This document shows positions 11,241 through 23,909 of a DNA stretch of 64,000 nucleotides, piece after piece (positions within the stretch are counted from its first letter, which is position 1; each line of letters starts with the position of its first letter). Location: NCBI GenBank assembly GCA_963965975.1, contig OZ014423.1:2790001-2854000 (forward strand). Direction: 5' to 3'. Position numbers and translations under genes: made by a program. Below the pieces are notes generated by a model. The model was not told the DNA's origin, did not search any database, and saw only the letters and a list, made by a program, of their open reading frames with translations. The DNA comes from Xestospongia bergquistia (lineage: Eukaryota; Porifera; Demospongiae; Haplosclerida; Petrosiidae).

Positions 11241-14200
11241 CTATAATGACTGTTTCAGCCTTTGAAGGTATTCTTGGACAACCTACAAAAGGATGATGAA
11301 TACATACTTTCTTCTCAAATTCATACCTCAACTGGTGTAAAACCATACGGCATACTTTGGATCACATAGAATCTCATTAATACATCTGCAAGTTTCCTCC
11401 ACTTAGTAAAGTTGACAACATCATGTCTACCAGGTAGTGTATCACTCATGTCGTGACAAATGGATGAAATATCCTGTAGCATAGCACCTTAAATATAAAA
11501 AATGATAACATTGCATTGGTGACATGATAATACTACTTCTGCAAGATATCAGCAGTTTCATTACCTAAAAGAGGAATGCAAGGAATAAAATAGATGTCTT
11601 TGAATTCTTTGTAATAATGATGGTAATTGGCCTCCGTAGAAACAAGGTTTTGCAAAGATTTGAACATCTGCAACTGACTTTCATCCAATCTCTTGCAAAT
11701 TTAAATAATTCATATGAGAGAAAATGTACCATTTCTTACTTGCCATGCTCCTTGAGTAGAGCCTCTGAGATATTCAGCAGTTAATCCATCCAAGATAGCA
11801 TACATTGCCTCATAATTCTTGAGACTGTGGCAACTCTTGTCAAATAAAAATACAATCATATCAAACAATTACTTTAATAGAGACCAACCTCTGCCGTTTT
11901 GATAAAATATGAGATAATAAGGGACATGTCATTTTCATTCTTTTCCGCTAACAGAATGCTAGATATCAAGTTCGAAAACTATTTTGAGTAGTGATAGCAT
12001 CCAAGTATAATATGACATGACTGACATTTTTAGAAAATGTTTTAGCAGTCTGCAATCCAGATATCATTCCTTCTTTTTTTTCAATATTCTTTTCTCCACC
12101 TCCTTTCCATGATGTTAACAACTCTTTTAGCTACACATTTATTATAAAGGATTGATCACATTGTATAATGTATTAAGGGAGCAACTTACATGCACTTCCT
12201 TCAGCAAATTTGAGTAAATAATACACAGCTGTCTGGCTAACTCTAGTGAATTGCAATCCACCAAAACCTATATATATTGCAATTATAACATGAGCAAATG
12301 TACATGTCAATTTATGTCTTACAAAAGACGTTTTATCAGTTGTAGGCAGAATAGGTTGTGAGGATTGTCTTGGCACAATCAGTAATTGATGCGGATTGTC
12401 TCCTTTAAGTAGTCCCAGAAGCTGCTGACTACATTTGGTCATGTCACTGTTATACATCATCATTATAAGAATAGATTGCCAAAATACTAGCAAATCACCT
12501 TTCTATTTCATTCAAAAACTTTTCTAATTGATCCTTTACTGTTGAATTATTAAAGTCCTGAGGATGATATTGCAGCCAAAGCAGAATAGCATGGACAACT
12601 CTGGGCGGAGTAAAATATTGACTGGAACACAATGCAACACAAATACCTTAACCTAATAGGTATGATTGTCTCAATTTCAAAACCTTCTTGCATACTGCAA
12701 TATCTAGGAAATATGTCATGTCAGCAAATTCAATCTCCATTAGGAACTTACTTTTCTATCAATGCGTTCAGTAAAACTTCAGGTGACAAATAAGAATGAA
12801 ATACCAAAATAAAGGTGTTGACAAATTCTGAGTCTAAAAACAGTTCTTAATCACAAATACAACATTATATATAATATACCTACAACATGATGATATGTCA
12901 ATCTCTGTAGCAATTGTTCAAGAGTACCACCTATTATTTTTGGTGTTATTTCCAACTATTTGTAAAACATATGACAATATCACAGTAATACAAAGAATAT
13001 ATACCGAAAAAACTTTAGGAGGCTTTTCTTCAAAAATCACACTCTCAGCATCATCATCCTAAGATTATAATTGTAAAAATTACCCTACAATTATTTTAAG
13101 AGATATTTTTCAATAAAACAGTAATGGTAAGTCCTAAGTCCATTTGGTCACATGAAAAGCTGCAAGTAATTTAAGCAAAGTCTTCAGAATAATTATCACT
13201 CACTCTGTTGTTCTACATTCACAGGAATATAATTATGTGCATATGTTGCGATGTGTGTCAGCAGTCAATGACTTCAGTTTATAACACAAACACAAGAATA
13301 TAATTGTAAAACATTGTCCTAAGATTATTTGATGGTGCTGTTATTGCTATAAGGGACTCCATTTTGCCAAGTATAAGGACTGGGAGAGTTGGACAAACTA
13401 GGATGCTACTCAAAGACAATTTATTAGAGCATCGATTAGCCACGAAGTGCTCACAGTAGCAACAATTAATTTCATTGGTTGCAATGTGCACCAGAAGTTA
13501 CTATTTGAAAGTTCAATTCATTTGTAAGCTACAAAGGTTGCATACAACAGTGTGGAACTGAAATAGACATATTTCATGGTACAAAACAATCTTAGGATCA
13601 CCTCGCATGTGCCAGGTGGAATAACAATTAATGCAATCAATCCAGTGTTGTTACTGAACTTACACTAGGCAGCTTTATCCCTTTTCTTTTGTGTCTATCA
13701 ACAATACCAGATTCTGGTGGCTAAGCAAAATATTCATATCTGATCAGCATTAGTTCATTCTTACAGCTGTGACTCTTTGCTCTTTGTGTAATGTTTGCCC
13801 AGTCATCAATGCCACAAATTCTTGCTCTAGCTTCTCAGCATGAACTAAGGCTTTGCTGTGGTCAACTACCAGGGCCAGTGCATCACCAACCTATGCAATT
13901 TGTGAGATGTGATGTGTTTAATGGAATGTTTTTACTATCTTTGAACATAATTCATTAAGATTGGTAGCAGCTGCCATAAGCCTCATTCGATCCTTATCAC
14001 AAGCATGAACAGCTAAACAATGAGCAATCCTATTAAAAATGTTATCTGAAAACTTAACTTACTGGATGCAGACATAAGTGACATGTAAATGTCACGAATC
14101 ACCAAATCCACTTTTTCCCGATAGTTAGATAAAATGTCTTGCATATTCTTTCTTTCAACTAAATCACACTCCATTATTAAGACCTAACATATTTATAGAG

Positions 14201-17200
14201 CATAAACATATTGACCATATAACCATTACTATTACTGTAATTATTCTAAACATTCATCCCTCTAATTTCATAAATAAATAATAATTATTATTTCATGAAA
14301 ATTTATCATAAATATAAGCCTCCAATAATTCACCATCGAATTTCTTATTTGGCTCTGATGTAAATTTATGCATACAAACAGTATAGGATCTCAAATTTTC
14401 ATTTTGCTACAGACTATAAATCTATTACCAAGAATTTTTATCCTCAGAGAAAGTTCTAACAAAAAAAGTCAAACTTTGTTTCTCAAACCATTTGGCTATG
14501 ATTATAATATTATCAACAATTTGAAAAGAAATGATAGTCAAAGCTTGGAAGGGACAAAGTTCCATAACAAGCAATGGGACACAGTGCAAGGAAGTAGTCC
14601 CAATATGATAACAGTCCTTAGGGTGGACCGGCCATTAACAAATGCTAAGCTCAAGAAATGAGGTCATGACGGCATTGCTAAAGACCACACCCACCATGCA
14701 ACATATCAACATTACTGTACAGTATGACTACTATTGCATGGATGGTGTCTTTGATACAACCACACATCAGGCAATATTATATCTATAATAGTGACACAAA
14801 CTTACTTCTTCTTGTAAATGCTTTGCTGTTACTAGAAGAGTCTTCACAGTAGAACAGTACACTTTCCTGTTATTTTCTTGGCATTGTTGACATAAAAGAT
14901 TAACACTCTGTGTAACAGTCAGTAAAAGACCTTCTGCCACTCTAGTAATGGTCTAGAAAATAGGCTAAGTTGCATTTCTCACACATAAGCACCTTATTCA
15001 GTAAGTGATGATGTCTCAAATGCTGCACTGCAGCAACATCAATGCACTATTGAATTAATGAAATAAGTCTTAAATAATAAAAAAGATAATACATATTAAA
15101 AATTAAAACTGTGTAAATATGTAGATTTTGAAAGCAACAAATACTGTATGATTAACTGCACACATTGACTATATAAGTAAGCATGTTGAATAAAATAATA
15201 AAGAGAGAGAATGCTGTTCACCTTTGAACTATCAATACAAAATAAGTGTCGTGATTGTTGTTTAGAAGGGCTGGAAGGTATTTGGCCTAACAATTTATCT
15301 TCAAAACATTTCCTCTGTACAGACATTTGATGACTACACAGTCGTGATCTAAAGAGAGACTAGGATTATTCCAACTTGTGAAAAGAAGCCAAATAACCTT
15401 CCAGATTTGTTATGAGCATCCTCTCCAGTCTCTCCCAAATAACCAAGTGGCAAATGATTGGGGTGTGATAATAATCCAACACTAACAGTAGCATATCCAA
15501 CCTCCTCAGCATACTCTTCTGTTTCTATACCTTCCATGAAAAATTGTTACATTAGACTTAATAATTAGCCATTGTTCACATATACTGTGAAACAATATCA
15601 ATAATATGAGATATTTACCTTTATCACATTCTCTCTGAGGATATGTGATCCTTGACTTTCTTTCCCTACCATGGCGAGGACGACTTGATGCTGTACCAGA
15701 TGATTTCTCTGTAACTGAATCAGAAGAACTAGAAAGTTGGTCTGTGAGATATGATGACGACAGTGAAGTCGTACGTTGGATTCCACTGTCAATTCTATTA
15801 GTTTCTGGTCAGAGAAACGATAGGATCAATTAACATACAGCTCAAAATTGATACCTTTGACATAAGCCCGTCCTCGAACCCATGGCATTTGAAGTAATTC
15901 CCTTCCACTTATGACTATCTTATGCAAAAGAGATGCACATTGTGCCACAATTAGAAAATCTAACAATGCAGCAACAAGTTGATGACCTGCTAAAAGCATC
16001 TCCAGAAAAGACACTGTAAAGTAAATATAAGTCATAAATAAGTAAATGTACATAATTTTGTACCTAAAGGAGGATCAGCTAAAGCTGCTACTTTAACTCG
16101 GTTAACAAGAGTATCTATAGAAACTTGTAGTTTATACTCTATATCAGTCACACGACTTGTTAATGGATGAAGATGAATGACAGCATATCTATATAAGTGA
16201 AGAAAGTGAGATTGTGGAATAACATTACTTGTTTGTAGCTTTAATTTTCTCTAATGCCTTGTTTGTGCTAGTTAGCATATTGTTTGCCAATGCAGCAAAA
16301 TGATCTGTCTTGTTTTCATAAGCTGCTCGTACAAGTCTAAGGACAAGAAAATATAAATGGAATTTAACTCATAGTTCCAACCCTAAGTAGGACGTGATTA
16401 CTGTAAAAATAAGCACACCAGAGACAGCACCTGATCCAGTGAAAACAGACTCTTCCTGAAGAACAAGTGAGTCATTTCCTCAACATAATCCATGAATTCA
16501 CGTACATTAAAAGGACCTTTAACAAAGTTTTCTGGATCAGTAGCATGAAGCAAGTGTCCAGAGACAGCCACAGCATAAAGACAGTCATATGTCTTTCCAG
16601 CTAAATCAGAAATATATCTAATCAGCTGAGTAAAATTATCTAATGACATATCAAAATCAGTTTTACGTGCTCTGCTAAGACCACACAACTCTTTGGTCAC
16701 AGTTATAAGCTGCAAACATTACATACAGAGTGAATCAACAAATTATGCCATATCTATACCTCTCTGCTATAGTCAGTGATGAGTTCAAGAAGAAGAGTTA
16801 CAACCAAACGAAATTCTTCTGAAGGACAATGCTTTGTCACCAGAAACTCTCCATTGTCCACAAGATTTCGGATGTCCTTCACTAACTAAAAGACAATAAT
16901 AAATATAGCTGTTATGGGCATATAATGCCTATGAGAAAAATTGCCTGATAAAACTTTTCTCAAGGGCATTAAGTATTACTTAAAACATCCTTTTCAGTAT
17001 TTCACAGAAATTACAGCATGAGAAATATTGGTGCTTAATGTTATATGCATAGGTTAATCAAACATGCTGGACAAAGTTGCATAGAAACATGATAGTTATA
17101 TTAAGTAATAATACTCATTGTCAATGATAAATATCTGAGCAAAAATTGATTCAGGTGAGTTTCTACTGGTGAGAAGGAGACTTTGTGTTCTTTCTAGGCA

Positions 17201-20200
17201 TATCAAGGACACAAACAACTTCATTTCTTTTGTTGCATGACCATGTCTACCATTATAAGAACTTTCATACCACATGTGCTCTGTACAAAAGATGTAGTAT
17301 GGCCATGCATCATACAAAAAGTAATTGGAATATTTTTAAAAAGAAGATAATGCTAAAATGCTAGCAATGTAGGGATTCTGAGAATATGACATGTTAAACT
17401 ACTATTCTTTACAATTTAGAAACACTTGAAATGAAAGGTAGGTGCTTATAAAAACCTGAAAGATCATTATAAGATGTGAGGCCATGATGTGTATCAGATT
17501 TAATCAAGTGGCCTTTTCCAGGAAATACTATATTCAATTATTTTCAGGCCTTAATACTGAAATCTAAGTAACTCATCAGAATCAGCACAGTATGTTAAGT
17601 GTGTTAATCCAACACAACTTTTGTAGCGAGACATCAGTAAGCCATGCTCTAAATCTACTTAATGACAACTTCCTGTGGTACATGTACATTTAACAACTAA
17701 AGGTGTAGCATGCTCAGCAGGACATTTCTCCACAGGAAACAGAGTAAATAAGTATACTCCATTTTAATGTTGCTGCAGTGCAGTAATGTGTGTATCAAAT
17801 GTGCAATGAGAATTGTACGCTTTAATAACTGCTTTGCAAATTTCTAATGTTGTTACTTGAAAACAGTTATTGCCATAATGTACTAAATTTGTAGCCCATG
17901 ATGCATTCTTGATTGAAGTAATATATCACAAAGGGTTTCAATGACATCACTCGACAAGAGCATAAATGTAAAAGTCATCCATTTTGTAGTACTTTTGTTG
18001 CTGTAAGAGACTGGAGTTTTGTTAAATTAAAACATAGCTGTGTTACAGAACTAAGAAGCATTTATCAGACATACTCAATACAAAGATGTAGCTATAAGAG
18101 TAATTGCCTTCATGGGTGGAGGGTGCAAGACTGCTAGTAGTTACTTACGTGGGTTATATCATTCCCTGTTTGAAGGTCACACACAACAATTTTGAAAATG
18201 ACATACATACCATAATACATACAAAATAATGTTAGGATTGCTTGGCACATGAAGTATGTCAAGCAAAAGTAAACAACTACCATAATTTCACACCCTAAAA
18301 CTAGTTTACTTACAACTTACAGAAGATATTTGTGGTTTCAAAGTATCCCAGAGGTAGTGACGAGGTAATAGATTACTACTTGGTTTCCCACCATTTGCAA
18401 CAGTTTCAGAAAGACCTATTCAGAATGTCTTCACACAAAACATTAATAAATAAGACTTACGTCTTAATCTCTCTTGGACATCAAACACTGAAGCAGGCAA
18501 GTCTTGTAATGCCTCATTAATTATTAGCTCAACATTTGCAGTCCCATGATCTATAACTATACAATACTTAGAATAAAGATCAAATATCCATTGTATCTTT
18601 ACCTTCATCCTTGGGTACAATACTTGAGTCACTTACTGGTAGAAGCTTTTCATCAAAGTAATTCTCTTTGCGCATACATGTATGTTCACCAAACTTGCTA
18701 TCATTCACTGATTTGAGATGAATCTCAAGCAATGAACTATGGGATCCATATTGCAACAGAAGATTGAGTGGGCATTCTTTCTTCTTCAGAGTTCTAATTT
18801 CTATCAAAAATGTATTGAAACATTCAGATTAAAAGATAAAACAAAAAAAGACATAAAAACGCTAGAGGCGAGAAACAATGAAAGCATTTGTAGTGCAAAG
18901 TCTTCATGCAACCATGAAGCAACAATATACAACAAAATTATAAATATCAAACCTGTCCCACAGTACCCTCTTTCTAGTCTAGCAAAATGTTTTATAACTA
19001 TTGCTCCATTCTAAGCTATTGCAAAGCTTGAAGTCACAAACATTTTGGTGAGGTATATAACTGCTTTATTCATAGATTTTTTGCTGAGACTTTATGGTTA
19101 AAACATATACTAAGCTATGTATTGTTGATATACTTTACACTCTGCTTTTAGCAGCCATACCAAAGCAAAAGTAGTGTCATCATTCTATTAGGAACACTCA
19201 TAAAGTGAATAGGGGACTCAAGCATAAAAGGGAATTACTCATGACTGGTGAATGTGTTGCCTTAAAAAGTTTACTGTCTGAGTGTCTGTAATTGATTTTT
19301 TGCTATCATGCAAAGATATATGTACTTAGTACAACCATACATATTTAACATATGCAAAACATTAAGTATCTATGGTACAACTAATCCTTGCCATGTGTCA
19401 GATGATTCTTTTCCTGAAGAACATAGTCTTCTACACAACCAGTCAGTCCAAGGGAACATATGAGTTGGTCAATGAGCTCCTCAGATGACGTATTATTGCC
19501 AACTAATAATGACTTAGTCTGAATTGCATAACCACGATCATATGTAATTTTCATGACTCCTTTATATATAAGATCCTATGGAGAAGTGATCATAACACAT
19601 AAATGTTAGGTACTTATGGCAATGCCATGATGTGTCACCAAAAGTATTTCATCTTGGTACACTTGCTATCACATTATGAGTAAAGTATGTTTTAAAGTGA
19701 CAATATGATCACTACATATACACAACATTTTACATTCTAGAGACATAAGAAAAGTAAGTAGTAAGGCCAATATGGCTTGTGAAGCACACCTAAAAATTTT
19801 AGGGTTAATTGACCATTTATGACTGTGCAGCTCTTAATTAAACATCATAAAGCAATAGCTAACAGTAATCAGAAAAAGAACGAATACAGCAGATTATCAA
19901 CTAATTGACAATTGTGCTTCTAACGAAATCCTTTTCTAAGAGGTAAGTAAAGAAAAAAGGAATATCTATATAGTCGTAACATTACCAATATCCTAAAATG
20001 TGAAAATTGTTGAACATGAAAACCTCAGATGTCAAAAAGTGGTCAGGTCAGTCAGGTAATGGCCTAACCACTTTTTGATATCTGAGATTTCATGGTTTTT
20101 CAGGGTTTACAGCCCTGTTTTTCGTCTATAATAGCGAAGTTGTAAAGAACAGAAGTAAATGGAATAAATCATGTGACTTAGATTTCTGAAAAGGATAACA

Positions 20201-20353
20201 CCATCTTCAAGTGTAATCTGAAGGCTCATCAATCTCAGCTTGCTTTTTTTGCAACAGCTATTGGATTAAAGCTCAATTTAAAGTACATAATACATGTCCT
20301 TTGTAAAATATGTCACTGATAGCTATAACATAAGTACGTCAACAAAAAAATAT

Positions 20354-20398
<45 letters not shown>

Positions 20399-20612
20399 GT
20401 GGTTTGGGATTTCAGCTGCAAAAGAAAAGCCTTCCTAAATGTACATGCAGCATGAACCTTACCACAGCAGGAGTCGAGAGAGGAAAAGAAGACTCCTTGG
20501 TCTTTCTGATTTTTTTGTTGTAATGTTCAATTTTCTTAAGGAGATCCTTACGGGCTGAGTTGCGTTCACAGGCTGTGAAATCATTCACATCTAGTGGATT
20601 TGGAGAAGCCAT
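11241..20612 (-). CDS. Ras-family GEF with N-terminal RA domain, long helical region, REM and CDC25 domains
   Basis: I reconstruct 32 exons totalling 3,786 nt (1,261 residues), first to last: 20612-20463, 19575-19392, 18800-18603, 18550-18461, 18415-18321, 16885-16760, 16709-16417, 16336-16229, 16188-16064, 16013-15855, 15804-15619, 15530-15398, 15348-15222, 15046-14993, 14952-14806, 14183-14059, 14029-13936, 13890-13765, 13720-13664, 13058-13005, 12955-12880, 12833-12752, 12703-12653, 12621-12499, 12446-12323, 12267-12190, 12130-12026, 11978-11889, 11835-11740, 11691-11565, 11487-11327, 11282-11241. Residues about 52-135 form a Ras-association domain (KGVMKITYDRG; KKECPLNLLLQYG). About 240-510 and 660-840 are helical, with a Ser-rich linker (510-570) between. 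About 878-985 is REM (GGTLEQLLQRLTYH; DSEFVNTFILVFHSY). About 1029-1250 is CDC25 (KNYEAMYAILDGL; IPCIPLLGAMLQDI). The product should load GTP on a Ras/Rap-type GTPase. All phases close. Two junctions are atypical: a GC-AG intron 2 and an uncertain exon 7 donor. No DH-PH pair, so it is not SOS. Confidence 0.85.
20015..20094. repeat. Fold-back repeat in RasGEF intron 1
   Basis: Arms of about 33 bp at 20015-20047 and 20063-20094 (core AACCTCAGATGTCAAAAAGT against its complement), with three or four mismatches and a 15-base loop. It lies in the intron between the first two RasGEF exons and looks like a small MITE or snapback element. Confidence 0.7.
20357..20398. repeat. (AT)n microsatellite
   Basis: About 42 bases of alternating AT in RasGEF intron 1, just downstream of exon 1. 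Confidence 0.95.
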
Positions 20613-20627
20613 TTTTTGCTTTGTTTA

Positions 20628-20635
20628 TCACGTGA
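20628..20635. promoter_or_regulatory. E-box palindrome TCACGTGA upstream of the RasGEF start codon
   Basis: TCACGTGA lies 15 bases before the ATG at 20612. It matches the core of bHLH-Zip sites (USF, MITF/TFE type). In AT-rich DNA such a site next to a start codon is suggestive, but it would sit in the 5' UTR or core promoter and is unproven. Confidence 0.3.
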
Positions 20636-21788
20636 TGTGTCATGCCCACGCTCTGTATACCTACATGCCCACTCCTTAATACGACCTATGACGATCGACT
20701 GTAGTCTATCATCTGCCAGATAGTATAGAAAGTGTACCTCCACCTTACCTTGTTTTAGTGTTTTCCACAAGAATAGCACGAATTTACTAAGACAAACAGT
20801 CTAAACTAACATGCTCTTATTTTTTCTAAATTATTAGTCCTAAATCTTTTAGAAAGGACATTATCATAAGAAGAAAGAGCTACAAAAGTATTCTGAGTGC
20901 TATTTTATTGTAAATAAGTAATTTAAAAGTGAATGATTGCAACATCAACAACTTTTAATAATAGAACATAGAGTCAATGTGTTGATAAAAAATCGCCTAA
21001 TATTTTTATTAAAGCAATACAATACTGATAATTGTGTCCAGTTTACAATGTTATGTAATAAAAATTATTTGATTTCTTTGTACATGGAGTGTATTTTTGA
21101 GAATAGATTGTTGTGTTGTTATTATTTGCTTTGACAATCTCATATCATAGTTACGTGTACAAGATGTGTAAGAAAAAGGTCAGACTGTACTCTAGAAAGC
21201 ACAGGTCAACTCCAAGATGTTTATGTGCATTTCTTCCAAAGTCAATTTATATTCATGCTCCTTTCCATTCTTTGTCTGTGCTATGAAAGTGATTCCATCC
21301 CTTCAGATTATGGACTATATAGCCATGTTATCACTTATCACACCATTTATTCACTTTATTTTAACGCATGTGTAGCAATTGGTGTATCCACATTAAAACC
21401 TTCATTTTGAAGAGTACCCTTGTTGTATTAGCAAAAAGACTTCTGTGTTAACATGAGTTTGACCCAATATTATCAGTAGGTAAGTTATAATTACTTCAAA
21501 TACATATTAAAGTATTAATATAAAGTAATGCTTAATTAAAGTAAAAATTTCCAAAATACTACATACTTGTGTCTGAAGAACAGGAACATTGTAAGCCATA
21601 GTATACGCACAGTTTGTGCCTGTCAAACCAGGATTGCTCCGTCAAAAGTGGCAGACAGCACTTTAAAACCACATATTTCTAACCTGAATATAGCTTACCA
21701 AATGTCTGGATGGTTAACAATTTTTTTCATTTTGTATATCTGACTTACAAGTTAAATCGGTGCAGACAAGTTCAACATAAGGATACTA

Positions 21789-22677
21789 GAGTATGAATAA
21801 CTGGTAGAGGAAGACCATGTTATGTTTGTCGAAGGGAGACTGACATTTTCTTTGCAAGCATTACTGGTTAATATGGAACTTCAGCAGTTGAGCTAGGAAA
21901 GAGGTACACATGGACTTGGTTGGCCAGCAATTTTCTTTTGTTTCGCACGTCTATTTTGGAACCAACTCTGTGTGAAAACAAATAAAAAATATATGTTTGC
22001 CACACTTCAGTTTAGTTATATATGTGTGTAATCTAGACTTACATCTATGTTCTATTCTTTGAGTTTTAGCTTAACAGCAACTTCTTCTCTTTTCAACATG
22101 TTAGGGTAGTTTTTTTACCAAACAGTGACTCTAAAGTTAGTAATTGTTCCTTTGTTTACCGAATAATCATTGATGCAAGGGGGCGGTGAAGTAAATTCCA
22201 CAGCATTTAACAAAGAATTGGTTGTATCTGCAGTAGCAAAACAGTACGAAGAGTTGGTGTGGTGGTTAATGATAGAGCTCTATAGGTTATGATAGGAGCT
22301 GAGTAGGAACAATTGGTAGAAGAAGACAACGTTACATTTGTCGAAGCTGTTTGATGTAATTTTTGTTCATGTGGAGGATAGACATATGACTTGTATCATC
22401 AGTAACCTGTTCTAGAGGAGGATGTCTGAGAATAATATGTTGATGTTTCTTGTGTTGTTTATTGAGTTGTCATTGGATGAGGGGTGTTGTTTGAGGCAAG
22501 ATTAAGAGAACACCTCAATGGAAAACAAGGGGGTTGATAAAATGTTTAATGGTAGTGGTCGTCGAAGGGAGACTGACATTTTCTTTGCCAGCACTACTGG
22601 TTAATATGGAACTTGAGCTAGGAAAAAGAGGTACACATGGACTTAGTGGGGCACCAATTTTCTTTTCCTTCGCACGT
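21789..22677. repeat. Dispersed direct duplication in intergenic DNA
   Basis: Segment 21828-21950 recurs as 22561-22677 (same start GTCGAAGGGAGACTGAC and end TTCGCACGT, roughly 90% alike). The piece before it (21789-21833) recurs at 22291-22336. In one frame both short pieces read Cys/Arg-rich (RGRPCYVCRRET and RRRQRYICRSC), like the tail of a transposase, but no larger ORF supports that. The surrounding stretch 20640-23900 has no gene I can recognise. Confidence 0.6.
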
Positions 22678-23909
22678 AGAGCTGTGAATTACTTCATATA
22701 TCTAAAGTGTATAGTCTGTTAAGTTCATATCAGGTCATTGTTACAACTTGGAATTATAAGAGTTGATGAATAGCATTTTATATTTTTATGTTTCTCTGTT
22801 TCAAGTATAACATTTGAGAAATGACAAGTCATAAGTCAAGATTCTTTAGTCATTTCTGTCATTTGTCTTCACAGTCATCAATTTTTGTAATTGTCTGGGA
22901 TGTTCTACTGTATAACTACATTATATTTATAAGATATTTTGGAGATATTATAATTATGTACAGCAAACTCAGACATCAAATAGTGCCAGTAATACTACCT
23001 TTTAAAAATGAATATTTTATGAGTTTTCTTTGTTCTCATTACCTGGGTAGATAGCTAACATGTGGACAAGATATTATAAGATCATTGTCACTGGCATCTT
23101 CTTGTGGTTTTTTGCTTGGACGCTTTCTGGTGTGTGTTTTATTATCAGCGTATTGCCCTAATAATCCATTATTTTTTGTAATATATGCACTTGCATATCT
23201 TTGTATGCTGTAGTTGAATATGCTGGTTTTCGTGCTAACATTGTTCAGTTCAATATTGATCAACTTGTAGGAGCTTTAGCAGATTAACTAAGTTCTGTCA
23301 TATACTGGCATAGTATTAATGGACAGTTATATTTGCTATATTTGAACTTGGATGATGTTCTTTCCACCTTTTTCTTCTATTATCCTTTGTAACAGTAGAA
23401 GTAACAGTCTCTGTAGTAATAATAACTGATTCCTTCTAAACATTGGCTGGCAACTACTCTCATGAATTTTATCAAGTTGATTGTATTCAACTATGCTAGG
23501 AAGAACAAGTACCCAAAGAATTGCAGTGCCTTGACCTACTGGGAGGAGGACTACCATACCAAATCACTCATCATCAGCACTTTATATTAGATAATGCATA
23601 TAATATACTTTATATCAGAGAAACTGAATTTTTTTTTAGCTCTTTTAATGTGTTTCCTGTAAAGGAAACAACAGACACCCTTAATGTTAACTGTGATTGC
23701 AGCATAATTAATTCTTGCATTACTCCTGCTCTGCTCTACTAAATGGCTTTTTGAAAGCCACCATTACAAGTGCTGTTGTTGTTTACTAGAAGGGACTGTG
23801 GCTGATTCGATAGTATGTGTTGCAAACTGCTCTATTAAGTATTCTTTAATTCAATATACTGAGACTATATAAGACAGTATCTTTCATACTAAAGCTCTTT
23901 CCTCCTCTC

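Noticed and set aside
20357-20398. AT-rich run as a replication origin
   Set aside because: It is a plain (AT)n microsatellite in an intron; nothing else supports an origin.
11241-20612. SOS1/SOS2 identity for the RasGEF gene
   Set aside because: REM-CDC25 is shared, but there is no histone-fold, DH or PH region and an RA domain is present instead.
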